DNA of 64,000 nt, from NCBI GenBank assembly GCA_029964075.1, contig CM057129.1, positions 17,971,430 through 18,035,429 on the forward strand. The letters are read 5' to 3'. The position numbers and the translations under genes are program-made. This stretch comes from Patiria pectinifera. Taxonomy: Eukaryota > Echinodermata > Asteroidea > Valvatida > Asterinidae. The notes under the pieces are model-generated. The model was not told the origin of the DNA. It ran no database searches and saw only the letters and a list, made by a program, of their open reading frames with translations. Below are positions 13,101 to 22,429 of the stretch, one piece after another (position 1 is the first letter of the stretch; every line of letters begins with the position of its first letter).

Positions 13101-16100
13101 AGACAACTATTGTATTGCTAGAAAAATATCTACATGTGTGCACTTTAAGTTGTGCAAGTTTGCGTGATCGTGACTTGCCAATGTCAAGTGTCAATGTCAG
13201 CCAGGGGTGAAACCGGAGCCTTCGTACTCCTTGGAGACAGGCACCAAACCATCACCTTGTTAGCCTCTGACCGCAAATCCACAGAACTCGGCTGACAGAG
13301 TTTGTAATAATTATTACAGCGTGGTCTGGCTTGGGAAACTACAGTTTTGAAAGGTTGATTGCATTAAAGATGTACTGTCTGTGTTCTTCAAAAATTCAAT
13401 TTTGTTGGCTGCTCTGAGAGGGGCCAGCCTATAGTCCTCTTTATGCCTGACTGACGGACTGAATTATTGACTGACTGTCACTTTTGATTGGTGAAAAGAG
13501 CCTGGTAGTGTTATTGTACAGGATTATCTCTTTAAGAGGCTAAATCCTGCCCATTGTGTACACCAATAGCAACTCAGAATCAGTTGAAAAGAATTTTGCG
13601 TGCTCTGGGATGAACTTAACTATACTTGCCTTGCCTTGCCTTGCTTTTTTTTCTTTTTATGAATTTTGACCAATGAATGTTTTATTTAAAACAAAAACTG
13701 CCTTTTTATCTATTATGGGCTTCTGCAACCTAGCAAAAAAAAAACAGATTATTTTTGGGTTGCATTTGCGCAAACAGATCCGCACTGTGAGTAGGCTGGT
13801 TCCCAGTTCCCACATTTTCAAAAGCAAAAGGGGGCCGGAACCAGTCTGCCCTGGGAAAACTGAACAGCTCTCAGCCAGAAATTTGAAAGGTAATTATTCC
13901 ATAACCAAACATGGGCCAAATTTTCCACTTATGTCTCATTCAAAAATACATTTGTATCGCCAGAAAAATATCGGTTAATTGAAATAAAAATCTAATTGTT
14001 GCTGGTTAAACTCAAAAACAGCACACTGATTTAAACTGATTGGGGTGGTGTGATTTTTGTCTTCGTTTTCAAAACAAGATTTTGAAAGCAGGGCTGGTGA
14101 TCGAATGTTAAAAATTACACAATTTGGTCACCAAATTGTGGTGCCAGATTTTACAATCAATACTCAAAGCACGCGCATGTACTGACTGACACGATGGCCA
14201 TACGATACATGCAAACAACATTATGCCATCATAACCTTTGTTAAATTCTAACCTTGTACTTCCGCAAGGACTCGGGTGTTGTACTTTTGTGGTTTGTATG
14301 TTAGGTTATGTGCCAGTTTGTTGCTCCAATGTCTGTTTCTTTAAAAGGATTGACTGTTTGTTTGGTCTTGGTAACAGTTTTTGGGCTTATAAATAGTTTC
14401 TGCTGATAGAACATTATTGGGTATCTGAGTTTCCCAGCATGTCCAAACAAAATAAAACAAACTTTTTTCAGTGAACAAAAAAATTATCTCGTCTCTTGTA
14501 TTTTCCCCTATTAGCCCTCCTGCTGTCTGAACAGTCACAAACAGTCAAAAAAATAATTCAATCCTTTCCCCTGCCATGCCTTTCACACAGGCTAGTCACC
14601 AACAGCCAGATCACATTTTCAGCAAGCACTGTGACTAGTCAAATTCAGTCAACAGACAAAAGTGGTAGGCACAGCTGGATTATCAATCACCTACAGTCAA
14701 AACATAGCTATATCAAGTCACATAAACTTCTGCTTGATGGATTATACTCATATTTTGGGAGGTTGTAAATTTATAGTTACGGATTCAGAAAATCTCAAAA
14801 CCTCAAAAATTACTGGTCAGTAACACTCCGAAATGACTTCACAATGTGTGCAAACAACTCTTGCAACTTTGTCTGGCGTTCGTGGGAGCAGGTCTCATTT
14901 TTTTCAACTTTTGACTTCTAGCTTAACTTTTTAAGATTAATTAAAGGTGACTGTCAGAACACTTACCAGTTTGTCCTGGTTTATAGATGGACTTGTCTGT
15001 CTGAATGAAACTCTCCCAGTTGTTCCCCTTAACCCAAATCCTCTTGCTCGAAATGAAAGTTTGGGCGGGGTCCAGTTCTGCTTGTCCCTCCACTTGAAAC
15101 ACTGTTTCCATTTGCTCTCCCTCAATCTCTGGAACCTGTATTTTAAAATAAAATATTAAAAAGTCAATAAATCAAATGAAAATTCCATGTATTTATAAAC
15201 CAGTGAGGACAAAACTAAAACTAGCTATTTCTTATCCCACGAGTGCGAGTAGAACACAGAATAATGTAGAGTGTCCATGTCCCACATATCACGAGGCCGA
15301 AGGCTGAGTGGTGAGTGGTACATAAGACACACTACATTTTCTGAGTTCCACGAGTGCGAGTTGGATAACGAATTTATCTTCAAGCAATCTTGACGCACTA
15401 AAAAATTTAAAAACTTTTCAGTGGTTAACCTATCAGGTATTATGTGTGCGTACAGAAGGAATGGCGTGCGCATAGGTCTTGGAATAGCATGACACACAGA
15501 GTACGATATGGACCATGCTATTAGGTATAATATCACACTGTTGTTGACGTGGATTGACCAATCAGGATCGAGGATTCAAGTTTGCTTGAAGATAATATCC
15601 CTTCAATTGTGCAATCTCGTCTAAAAGTGCAATCATTCGTTTTAGTGTATGCATACAAGATCCCTTTAACTGTTATCTTTCAATACATGGGCAAAATGCT
15701 CATCCAAAACTATAGGCCCTACCAGATAAGAATCGTTACTAGTGATTTCTGTCTAAGCTTTGGTGAGGTGCTTGAAGTTATGATTTAACATTGTAGAACT
15801 AAGAAGGACTGGTGGACGGTGGATTCCTATCCATGAAAATACCTCTTCTCTTACAAACTTTGACACACACAATATTTTGCACGCAAAAATTCAAATTCAT
15901 CCATGAAAAAAGTTGTTCAGAGCTCAACATCAGATAGAAACGTCGTTCATTCCTTGCACAGAATGGCTGCAGTGGAACAAAACCGAGTCCACACTTGCAA
16001 TAAGTTGCAACACAAAGACTTGTTTGTGTCACGATTGCTAAACCATGACGTGAGAATGCACACGAGTGGCTAAACCTTGTCAGTGCAGTCTCCCTTTCAA

Positions 16101-19100
16101 CTTTTTGCATAGGTGGAATAAGGCAGGTGGCTAACAACACAACCCCATACAATTCAAACCAATACAAATTAAATGCATATTACTTGGAAGAAAAGCCGCA
16201 TTTTCGTTCCTAAAATAAAGCCATATAATGTTGATTTCTGTAAACTGCTCCAAGTTAAAGATTGTGGTCTTCATCCAGAAACTGACCTCCAATTTCAGAC
16301 AGGCAAAAGGAAACTCCATGAAGTAAGGCTGCAAGGCGGTTAGGACCTCCGCAGTCTCAGAGCTCTCTAGGAGGCTGATGGTGAGGGTGATGGGTCCCGT
16401 CATGTTGAGCAGACGGATACAGACTGTCTCTGTGGTTCCCGCTGTCATCACCTTGGGTGCCATGATCAGATAACCTATGTCAAATCTTCAAAAGAACAAG
16501 GGGGAAAATGCAGTTGTATTAAAACCCTTCACACTATCTAAAATGGATGTGGCATCTGGGTCAATGCCCAACATGGTTTCCGCATTAGAATTGTAATTAA
16601 TGTTTGATACATCCTCTCATTTTTGTTAAAAAATCCCAAAGCTACATACATGTACTCCTAAGAAAGATGTTGGTTCTTTATTGATAAAGCCAAAATAAAA
16701 ATTAAAAAAAATTAATTACATTCACTTTGTCGAAAATAAGAAGGGTCGGTAGGAAGGCAGGATAACTAGGGAGTGGACACTTGAAAAAAAGTGCTTTAAA
16801 ACCGTAACCCCCGAAGGGTTCCTCAGAAATACCCTGCTCAATCCAACAGAGTCCAACGGTTTCTTCCTGCTCAATCCAACAGAATCCAACTGTGCCTCAT
16901 TTTTAGTTGTCTACTGGTTCCGACTCTGAATATGTACATGTACTGCTCAATCCAACAGGCTCCAACGGGTATATATAGTTGGATCTTGTTGAATTCAGCA
17001 GGGTTAGGGATACTGATGAGTACTTCAGACTTGTATTTGGTGTATTTAATCTTTACAAAAACATAAATAAACTCTCAAAACTTAACCTACTTTTTTTTTT
17101 AAATCCACACCAATATTTTTAGGGTCAGTCAGGTTACGAGAAACACAGCATTATTATTTAGTTATTTAGCCTTTAACCAATTGTTACAACAAAAAACATT
17201 TGAAAAAGCCTATTGTTGATAAGATATTTTCCAACACTTGTCAAGAATATTTATTGACAACAGCTGTGTTACCAGGAGAAAAAAATACACTGTATCAATT
17301 TCAAACTCTGACTTTAACAACAATTTCAGCCTACAGTTCTAAAATCAAGCCTTTTGTGAACTTCTTTGCTTAAAGTTTGCCTACGGCTTAAAGAGAGACA
17401 TAAATTGCTATTTGTGTTTTGAACAGTACAATTTGTCCTGTGTTGAAACTTAATTGTTGCAATACATGTATATATATATTTTTTAAAGTCTAGATTGTTT
17501 ATGCCTCCACTATTCTTCCAAGAATACTTTTCACCACTGGTTTTTATGTTCCTTGTACATGTATTAAACCAAGTAAATGCTGGGTCGATTTACAGTGCCT
17601 GAACGCCTTGTATAGTAATGCAGGACCCTTCATCCATTTTCTCCCTCAAAGAATGCTAAGGTTAAACTGGGGGTTAACTACACTGAGGCTAGTGTAAACT
17701 TGGGAATCAAGTGGGCATCAAATTGAGGTGAAGGGTTCAAAAGGCAGAAATTTCATTCGTGGGTCTCTCCTACCTGATGTAAATTATCAACTACCCTCCA
17801 TTCAGTATATGCAAGATGGAGCTCACAAAGTCAATCATTTACGTTCAAATAAATAATAGGCCTGCTAGCCTACTTTAAACAGGCAAAAAAAAATAATAGT
17901 TCAGCTTCTGTTACCGGTCTACCCTATTTTGACAGCCCTACAATAATTTTTTTTTGGGGGGGGGGGAGAATGAGAAAAAACCTGAAAACCATCAATTCCT
18001 ACGTTTTACCCTTACCCCTCCATATGATCATACACAAAACAAATTGCAAAAAAAAAAATTCTCTACCTACCTACCCTATTTTCAAATGCCGTGTAATCGG
18101 AAGCAGACTTATTTTTGGGGGGGCCTAAATTAAAATAACAAAGACCACCATCTGAAATATATGTACCTGCAACATTTTATAGGGTCTAGAACAGAATGCC
18201 TAGATCAGCAGGCCTAACATTTCAATCCTTGATCTTTCTCAAAAGCCTTTTAAAAAGATTATGTAGGCCTATGGATTAAATTTACAGAAAAACCTTTTAA
18301 ACTTTTCGATTTGTCAATTAATTGATTGGTTAATTGATAACTTGATCCCAAAGGACACAATTCAGAGCTACAAGTACAAGGCCCCTCAGTACCCAGAACC
18401 TAATTACCCTTGGAATTACCATAAAATTATCCTTGAAATTACCATACAATACAACTGTACAGGGACAAAAAAATTCAACCACCAACCAGAAAGCGAAAGC
18501 CTTTCAATGGTCCCAATGGTGCTTTTGTAAACCAACCCTTGCTGTGAGGATTATGTAACAACTTGTCCAAGCAAAACATCTGGGAAAATCCCACTGCCAA
18601 GACGTTTGTAAGCCCTCCCCATAAAGAAGATTTAAAGCTGATTACCTGCGTGTACTATATCTCAATATCATTGTGTTTCCAGGCAGGTACATTGGAAAGG
18701 GAATACATGATGTACTTAGCAATATTGTAAGGAGAACTAGACACATTAATTAATGACATCTAAGGTCTTATTCATTAAAGAATGAACTTAGTCAAACTTG
18801 TTTCTAACCTCATTTTGCTTCACATTTGCCCACTCCTCTACTTTTAAGAAGTATGCCCACCTGGATGTCCCCCAGCCCCACTCAAGCCCCCTCCCCTAGC
18901 CCCAGCCCCCTCCAGCCACCCCCTCCCCCAGCAGTAACCTCTCTGGATCCACCCTTGTACTGTTTTTCAAATCTGTTTTCCTTCCTCCATGGAAGGAACA
19001 GAATTGGCTGAACCTCAAGCACAATTTCAGCTGCTTTCAGTTACCAAGAAATGCATTAACCTGCAGCAAGAAGCTCGGACAATAACAAAGAATCCATTCT

Positions 19101-20196
19101 ACATTCGATTCGTAGGGATTCACTTGCACCATCATGCTTGCACCTATGTACATGTACGTCAGGCAATTTATTGCACCATAGACGAAAACCTGACAAATAA
19201 AGTGGACCCCTACACAGCTAGAGTACAGGCATTTGTTCCATTGTGATACGCATGGGTAGACACTTTTATCATTACTGAATGTTGTGACGAAAAAATTGCC
19301 CTCACTGAGGGTGCAACCTGCAAAGGGGCCTCCTAAATCATTTTTGGTATCAAACATAAAAAAGAAAATAACCTGGGATTTAGTTTCCCAGGCAATCAAT
19401 TGAAGCTTCTGAGTAATCAAACTTGTTAACAAAACACAGTGTGACCATTGAGGTAGGATATTGGAAAAAAATGTTGCAACCTGACGCCACTTCAACAGTT
19501 GTGTACAAAGTCTATGGGAGAGTCAAGAAAATTTTGTTATTTCCTAACAAAATTGGAAATGTATCTCAGTCCCAGATTCATGTCTTAATCATCATTTTTG
19601 CAATGACTGACCTTCATTGAGATGATATGACGGGAAAAGTGGCATCAGGTTGCAACATTTTTTCCAGGAAACTTTTCATCAGCGAAAAGCAAGCCATTCA
19701 ACTCAAAACTACACATTAATACTTGAAATATGGGCAGAAACTAGGCCTTGAATAAAATATTTTTATTGTTGCTGTGCCAATTGAAAACTTATAAACCAAA
19801 AGTTTGAAAATAATCTTGTACATTTGCAAATAAAACAGGCATTAAAAACATTGTGCCAAAATTACTGAATTACCGGTAGCTTCAGATTGAAAAAACAACA
19901 ACGATTTCTCACCTCTCCGCTAAGTAATAAACTAATATGCCAAATTTTTATCACATGATGTCAATATAAACTGCCCACTTAGTTCTGGTTCTACAACAAG
20001 TTCTTGGTTAACATGTAATATAACAAAGTTAGCGTGCTTACATGATGGGTTCGGCCGTCGGTTCCCCGTCAGTTGACGGCTCTCGTCCAGGTATTTCGGG
20101 ACCGTCGGGAAGGAGCCGCGGCGGTGCGAGATCTTCCTGCCCCGCAGCAAAGCTCAGCAACAGCACCGTAAGCGCTGCTGCAAAGGCACCCCTCAT
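891..20196 (-). CDS. Alpha-2-macroglobulin-like thioester protein, 5' 13 exons (3' end off window)
   Basis: Joined exons (minus, 5' to 3'): 20196-20042, 16485-16287, 15135-14967, 12165-12113, 10952-10760, 9703-9619, 7406-7301, 5942-5816, 4968-4859, 4024-3854, 2954-2721, 1981-1747, 1108-891. All junctions keep frame and give 685 residues. The start ATG opens a signal peptide (MRGAFAAALTVLLLSFAAG). Landmarks typical of A2M/CD109 proteins follow: YLIMAPKVMTAGTTETVCI (MG1), FIQTDKSIYKPGQTVKFRML (MG2), TVDEYVLPKFEIDI and ICAKYTYGQPVRGSF (MG3), FKPGVPFYGK then FPDGTPAGGK (MG4), GSFIQVAPI and FLFMSRGNI (MG5), VTRVLVYYIRKDGEVVTDS. N-glycosylation sequons occur (NMT, NES, NST, NIS). Known family role: secreted or GPI-anchored protease trap or complement-like protein. 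The GCGEQ thioester, bait and receptor-binding regions would lie left of base 1, so A2M versus CD109 cannot be settled here. Confidence 0.92.
1500..1600. repeat. Short inverted repeat in A2M-like intron 12
   Basis: AGTCGATATT near 1508 pairs with AATATCGACT near 1572, and GAGGTATTGG pairs with CCAATACCGAG inside it. A roughly 75-bp imperfect hairpin, probably a decayed foldback element. The rest of the intron (1109-1746) shows nothing else. Confidence 0.5.
1747..1981 (-). CDS. A2M-like exon 12: MG5 with PEIDPVG repeat insertion
   Basis: Begins FMSRGNI, the direct continuation of exon 11 (SFL|FMSRGNI, as in the YLIMAKGGI region of A2M). It then departs from the family: a basic stretch KSKRERTAR, then about 3-4 acidic-proline heptads (PEIDPVG, from a 21-bp DNA repeat at about 1816-1900), then an acidic Ser/Glu tail. 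Frame joins exon 13 through Glu (G|AG). Residues about 550-612 look like a lineage-specific loop insertion. RTAR could be a minimal furin-type site (inference). Confidence 0.82.
2315..2640 (+). repeat. Dispersed repeat R1, copy 1
   Basis: About 300 bp shared with copies at 13660-13990 and 21741-22030 and partial copies near 13085, 22340 and 49930. Common landmarks are CTGCAACC..TCTGAAAAAA, AACAGATCCGC, GCAGACTGGCTCC, GGGCGGGAACCAG and TCTCATTCAAAAGTGAATAA..TTGTATTGCTAGAAA. The centre can form a GC-rich hairpin (CTGGTTCCCG/CGGGAACCAG type). No coding capacity seen. In A2M-like intron 11. Confidence 0.65.
2721..2954 (-). CDS. A2M-like exon 11: MG5
   Basis: Encodes AQAPGYKNSPDNYDYRDRIR to SIEFSFL. 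It contains SGSFIQVAPILETVEIGSEQ, which matches the MG5 FSPSxSFxxxxP region of A2M. Acceptor CAACAG, donor GTAAGG, phase 0 at both ends. Confidence 0.9.
3579..3839 (+). mobile_element. piggyBac-like MITE (family PB1), decayed copy
   Basis: Shares its body with the better copy at 35481-35837: ATCAATCAAGTGACTG, AACAGTTAA, TTGATACAGCC, TTTGACTAGTCA. The right end GAGGGTTTAAAC resembles the AGGAGGGTTAA terminus; the left end is eroded. Located in A2M-like intron 10. Confidence 0.55.
3854..4024 (-). CDS. A2M-like exon 10: MG4
   Basis: Encodes IIVTFPDGTPAGGKTIHLTV to SSTLSLY, completing MG4, with a sequon NIS. Acceptor TTTTCAG, donor TAT|GTGAGT, phase 0 at both ends. Confidence 0.92.
4030..4615. 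repeat. GATCAATC/ATTGATC-type minisatellite
   Basis: About 580 bp made of irregular iterations of GATCAATCAATG and ATTGATCATTGGATCAAT. It is extremely rich in GATC and ATCAAT and lies within the GC-AG intron (intron 9). No gene-like signal. Confidence 0.85.
4859..4968 (-). CDS. A2M-like exon 9: MG4, with a GC splice donor
   Basis: Encodes VTLSEVKDVTKVATEALTLV to FKPGVPFYGK. No GT follows the conserved FYGK at the frame-compatible position. The sequence reads AAAG|GCAAGT, the classic strong GC donor, so the following intron is GC-AG. Confidence 0.88.
5816..5942 (-). CDS. A2M-like exon 8: end of MG3
   Basis: Encodes DTGKDGCQDIVVEVFRLELN to DFTERATG, with a sequon NST. Donor GTATGG, phase 1. 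Confidence 0.88.
6672..6894. mobile_element. TTAA-flanked MITE (family PB2), copy A
   Basis: Bounded by TTAA on both sides, with terminal inverted repeats CCCTAAC and GTTAGGG (element 6676-6890). TTAA target duplication with CCC-starting ends is the piggyBac hallmark. It lies in A2M-like intron 7, 50 bp from an inverted second copy. Confidence 0.68.
6941..7159. mobile_element. TTAA-flanked MITE (family PB2), copy B, inverted
   Basis: Same family as copy A but in opposite orientation. TTAA at both ends, CCCTAAC/GTTAGGG termini, shared blocks TAGGAACC, AAATTCCAACA and GGTTTGATGGGTTGAG. With copy A it makes a palindrome of about 490 bp. Confidence 0.68.
7301..7406 (-). CDS. A2M-like exon 7: MG3
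   Basis: Encodes KYTYGQPVRGSFKAVFSIAN to IKYNIE. The YTYGQPVRG turn is a signature of MG3 in A2M and CD109. Acceptor CAACAG, donor GAG|GTAAAA, phase 0. Confidence 0.92.
7640..7870. mobile_element. TTAA-flanked MITE (family PB2), diverged copy C
   Basis: Starts TTAACCCTGATCTCCCCA and ends GGGAGTTAGGATTAGTTAA. The ends match the family (CCCTAACTCCCCA at one end of copy A) but the centre has diverged. In A2M-like intron 6. The rest of that intron (7871-9400) shows no recognisable feature. Confidence 0.5.
9405..9570. repeat. Decayed SINE-like segment
   Basis: Contains AAAGTAACTTGCCCAAGAAC..ACAA and a downstream GGATCAGGACCCACG stretch. This resembles the conserved central and tRNA-like parts of many tRNA-SINEs (ACTTGCCCAAGG.CACA, GGATTCGAACC). 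Too diverged to give clear ends. Confidence 0.35.
9619..9703 (-). CDS. A2M-like exon 6: MG3 start
   Basis: Encodes VLPKFEIDIQAPSYILVNES and RMEAKICA, the first half of MG3, with a sequon NES. Acceptor CTGTAG, donor GTAAGT, phase 2. Confidence 0.92.
9704..10759 (-). other. A2M-like intron 5
   Basis: About 1.06 kb, AT-rich, with oligo-A/T runs. I see no repeat family, RNA gene or coding signal in it. Confidence 0.7.
10760..10952 (-). CDS. A2M-like exon 5: MG2
   Basis: Encodes VSKMWVEAPSGIHMAQW through PPLGEWKIKA and FTVDEYG, ending at the MG2/MG3 hinge. The codon for Val of DEYVLPKFE is split across the next intron. Acceptor TTTCAG, donor GTGAGT. Confidence 0.92.
10953..12112 (-). other. A2M-like intron 4
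   Basis: About 1.16 kb. Nothing recognisable except a G-rich run near 11739-11754 (plus strand), which is C-rich in the pre-mRNA. Confidence 0.65.
12113..12165 (-). CDS. A2M-like exon 4: short MG2 exon
   Basis: A 53-base exon encoding VKFRMLTIDQNFRPDLSQ, a strongly conserved MG2 stretch. Acceptor TTTCACAG, donor CAG|GTAAAA. Too short to find by ORF length; it is placed by frame and family match. Confidence 0.88.
12773..13455. repeat. Tandem direct duplication in A2M-like intron 3
   Basis: A block of about 300 bp at 12773-13060 is repeated at 13152-13450 with small indels (offset about 380 bp). Shared strings include GTTTGCGTGATCGTGACTTG, CCAATGTCAAGTGTCAATGT, CAGGCACCAAACCAT, CTCTGACCGCAAATCC and TGTTCTTCAAAAATTCAATT. 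A fragment of repeat R1 sits between the copies (about 13085-13135). Neither copy has a convincing reading frame. Confidence 0.8.
13660..13990 (+). repeat. Dispersed repeat R1, copy 2
   Basis: Full-length but diverged copy, with CTGCAACC, AACAGATCCGC, GGCTGGTTCCC, GGAACCAGTCTGCCC and TCTCATTCAAAAATA present in the same order as in copy 1. In A2M-like intron 3. Confidence 0.6.
14511..14770 (-). mobile_element. piggyBac-like MITE (family PB1), minus orientation
   Basis: Begins CCCTCCTGCTGT, the exact reverse complement of the right end of the 35481-35837 copy. It carries the body in reverse (GTGACTAGTCAAATTCAGTC, CAGTCAAAACATAGC). The flank is TTAG rather than TTAA and the far end is eroded. 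In A2M-like intron 3. Confidence 0.6.
14967..15135 (-). CDS. A2M-like exon 3: MG1/MG2 boundary
   Basis: Encodes VPEIEGEQMETVFQVEG to SIYKPGQT. The FIQTDKSIYKPGQTV motif marks the start of MG2 throughout the family. Acceptor ATACAG, donor GTAAGT, phase 1 at the 3' end. Confidence 0.9.
15225..15605. repeat. Decayed foldback / repeated CCACGAGTGCGAGT element
   Basis: CCACGAGTGCGAGT occurs twice (about 15237 and 15352). TTTATCTTCAAGCAA near 15371 is matched by inverted TTGCTTGAAGATAAT near 15584, giving a roughly 230-bp imperfect foldback. In A2M-like intron 2. Confidence 0.5.
16287..16485 (-). CDS. A2M-like exon 2: MG1
   Basis: Encodes residues 52-118, the MG1 strand set, including YLIMAPKVMTAGTTETVCI and a sequon at Asn79. 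The acceptor TTTTGAAG is the only nearby AG that keeps frame with exon 1; the closer CATAG acceptor would break it. Donor GAG|GTCAGT, phase 0. Confidence 0.88.
16832..17003. mobile_element. 172-bp MITE with about 26-bp terminal inverted repeats
   Basis: The left end starts CCCTGCTCAATCCAACAGAG and the right end finishes TTGTTGAATTCAGCAGGG; they are imperfect reverse complements. The motif TGCTCAATCCAACAG also recurs inside as direct repeats. No obvious target-site duplication. In A2M-like intron 1. Confidence 0.65.
17890..18135. mobile_element. MITE-like repeat (family M3), copy 1
   Basis: Shares with 51950-52200, in opposite orientation, the strings GGTAGGTAG, CATATGATC or its complement, ATTTTCAAATGCC, GTAATCGGAAGCAGA and TACCCTATTTTGACAGCCC. 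Both copies have imperfect inverted ends (AATAGTTC.GCTTC type). Located in A2M-like intron 1. Confidence 0.6.
18865..18935 (-). other. G-quadruplex-prone tract in A2M-like intron 1
   Basis: The plus strand is CCCC-rich, so the sense (minus) strand reads runs of 3-5 G separated by 1-5 bases (for example GGGGGAGGGGGTGG, then AGGGGGCTGGGG). At least six G-runs fall within about 70 bases. It would be present in the pre-mRNA. Confidence 0.55.
19463..19665. mobile_element. hAT-like MITE, copy 1
   Basis: 203 bp with long terminal inverted repeats starting GGAAAAAAATGTTGCAACCT and ending with the complement AGGTTGCAACATTTTTTCC. Flanks AGGATATT and AGGAAACT agree at 6 of 8 positions, consistent with an old 8-bp target duplication. 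The internal sequence matches the 51137-51326 copy in reverse. In A2M-like intron 1. Confidence 0.75.
20042..20196 (-). CDS. A2M-like exon 1: signal peptide and linker
   Basis: Start codon at 20196-20194. It encodes a hydrophobic signal peptide (cleavage probably near residue 19) and a Pro/Glu-rich linker ending EPTAEPI. Donor GTAAGC; the last codon is split after two bases (phase 2) and completed by exon 2 as Ile52. Confidence 0.88.
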
Positions 20197-20326
20197 CCTT
20201 GCAAGTTTACTGCAGTTTTAGAACCGAGAAAAACCTACAGCATCCAAGGAAATTGATTTTCAAAGTTTCGAGTAACTCCCCACAAACCACTTTCTGTGCC
20301 AATGGTCCGCGGCAAGTTGTACGGTG

Positions 20327-20334
20327 CTTTTATA
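20327..20334 (-). promoter_or_regulatory. TATA box of the A2M-like gene
   Basis: The minus strand reads CCATATAAAAGCACC, with TATAAAAG about 131 bp upstream of the start codon. A start site about 30 bp downstream would leave a 5' UTR of about 100 nt. No competing TATA-like element is nearer. Confidence 0.6.
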
Positions 20335-20385
20335 TGGGGTTCTCTATATCTAGACTATGTACAGAAAACACGTGTAAACATAGCA

Positions 20386-20404
20386 TACACGTACGTACGT
20401 ACGC
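20386..20404. repeat. Short ACGT microsatellite
   Basis: CACGTACGTACGTACGCGG, about four ACGT units, just upstream of the TATA box. A self-complementary CCGCGGCCGCGG block lies about 80 bp further upstream (near 20484). Confidence 0.6.
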
Positions 20405-20409
20405 GGCGA

Positions 20410-21180
20410 TCCTGTGATTCGATCCCTGTCAACAGCTGTTGACCTTTAAACCGCAATGTTGACCTAAGAATCATTGAATCCTTCCGCGGCCGCGGGAACT
20501 ATCTTCACAGTCAAAAGAGTAGAATCAAGTAAATTATGTATTTCTTTCAAACAGATGACTACACACAATAAATATAAAATGATTGAACTACATCGTACAT
20601 TAAATTGGCTGTGGATTAAGCTTGGAAAAGAAAGATGTCCCATGATCGGATGAATATTTAAAATTCCCTGTATCGTAAGCCGAAATGCAAACAATGCAGA
20701 CGACACGGCTTTGCTATGATACGGCAGGGACTGAGTGCCACTGATTTTCTAGGAAATCAGTTTCGTTCAGATTTAAGAGAAATAGGTTCACATAATCTAA
20801 TAGGGTAGCAGATAATCACTGCCTAAACATTTGAATAGTAATTATTGTATAAACAAACGACATCGATGTCAAGGTTCAATGAGGTTTCCAATTAAATGTC
20901 GTGTATAGAGGAATGTTCAGTAGGCCCTACGTGTGGATTTTTTGGTTACATTTTGATTAACAAATCCCAAGTTTCCGTCTTTTACTTTAGTGCCTATTGT
21001 CTAAGCATGACGAAGGACGTCTTGCCAAAGTGATGGGCAGTCAATAATATATAGAAAAATCTTCTAGAATAAGATGATTCTGCCTTAACATAATCTTTTT
21101 AGTTAATTTACTCATGGAGGTATCCCCTTCTGGCTGTTAGTGCATGGCTTTCAAATATCAAAGGGTGCATATACGACATC
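20410..21180. other. Intergenic, upstream of the A2M-like gene
   Basis: AT-rich and without recognisable genes. Apart from the CG-rich palindrome near 20484 I see no repeat or conserved signal. Confidence 0.6.
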
Positions 21181-21181
21181 T

Positions 21182-21774
21182 GTTTTTTGACCAAAACCAA
21201 AACCCTTCCCCGGAAGTTAGTAGACGTCTAAAAAAAAAAGAGGGGTAGAGAATGTTTCTGTTGCAATAAAACACACAAGCAAGTTGAAAAATGTAGTGAT
21301 ATTTATTGCTGAAGAGCAAGGGAACGCAACTTTAATTAAATTAATAAACTTTGGTTGGATATAATTTATGGTAACAAGCGAAATCCAAGACGAAAAAATC
21401 TCGCATTTTCCCATTGTGTTTTTTTTTTCGTCTGAAAAAAAAAATAAACGAACTACAATATAGTTGCCATTGCTGTTCGACTATTTGAGTTTATTACTTC
21501 CAACAAAATATCTTATTCTGACTCGCCCCAAAACAAAAGTCCTTTTTTACAATTGGTGCGTATGCACCAATGTGCAACCATAAATTATACACCAACCAAA
21601 GTTGATTGATTTAATTAAACTTGCGTTCCCCTTGCTCTTCAGGAATAAATATCACTACATTTTCAACTTGTTTGTGTGTTTTATTCCAACAGAGCTATTC
21701 TCTACCCCCCCCCCCCTTTTTTTATTAGACGTCTACAAACTTCTGGGGAAGGGTTTTTGTTTTGGTCAAAAAAC
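21182..21774. mobile_element. Large foldback element
   Basis: Arms of about 190 bp (21182-21378 and 21577-21774) are imperfect reverse complements around a spacer of about 200 bp. Matching landmarks are TTTTTTGACCAAAACCAAAA and its complement, TAGACGTCTA in both, TATTTATTGCTGAAGAGCAA against TTGCTCTTCAGGAATAAATA, and AATTTATGGT against ACCATAAATT. A GGTGCGTATGCACC palindrome lies in the spacer. No ORF of note. Confidence 0.8.
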
Positions 21775-22030
21775 AGATCCACTTTGCGAGCAGACTGGCT
21801 CCCGGTTCGCAAATTATCGATACTGATTGAGGGGCGGGAACCAGCCTACCCCGCGAGAACGGGAATTGTCTTGTAGCCAATAATTCGAAGTTGTAAAGTA
21901 ATATTTCAATAACTTAACATGGGCTGATTTGTTTCGATCTCATTCAAATGTGAATTTCTTTTGTATTGCTAGGAAATAGCAATTTAGAAAAGGAATCTAT
22001 TTTCGGGATGAAACTCGAAAATAGCACTCG
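21741..22030 (+). repeat. Dispersed repeat R1, copy 3
   Basis: Overlaps the right arm of the foldback. It carries AACAGATCCACTTTGCGAGC, AGACTGGCTCCCGGTTC, GGGGCGGGAACCAGCC and CTCATTCAAATGTGAAT..TTGTATTGCTAGGAAA. A further tail fragment lies at about 22340-22400. Confidence 0.65.
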
Positions 22031-22429
22031 GAGTAGGCCTACATTTTTTAAATGAGCTTTATCAACGTTGCACGCTACTCTCGATTATTGGACCAGTAGG
22101 TTTTTTTTTCAGTTCTCACAAAACTTGAAAAAAAAAATGTTTTAACAAATAAACAAGATTTTTTGTCAGTGGGCATACGTGCTCACTTTTCAAAATAACT
22201 CTTCGTGCTCTTCAATGACCAGGATTTTCAGTTTGTGTTTTTATTTTAAAAAGAAAGGGAAAAAATGTATATCATCTTCAAGTGGGTTTCATTTATGTCT
22301 TTGACGCACACACACTCCGTAACTTGGGTCATTTCCTTTGTTCAATGTCTCATTCAAAAGTGAATAACTTTTGTATTGCTAGAAAAATGGCAATTGGGGA
22401 AAAGGTAAATATTTTTAAAATCGAGAACT

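Noticed and set aside
16471..16481. Acceptor CATAG|GTTATC for A2M-like exon 2
   Set aside because: It breaks the frame with exon 1; the upstream TTGAAG acceptor gives the continuous PIIFDIGYLIMAPK.
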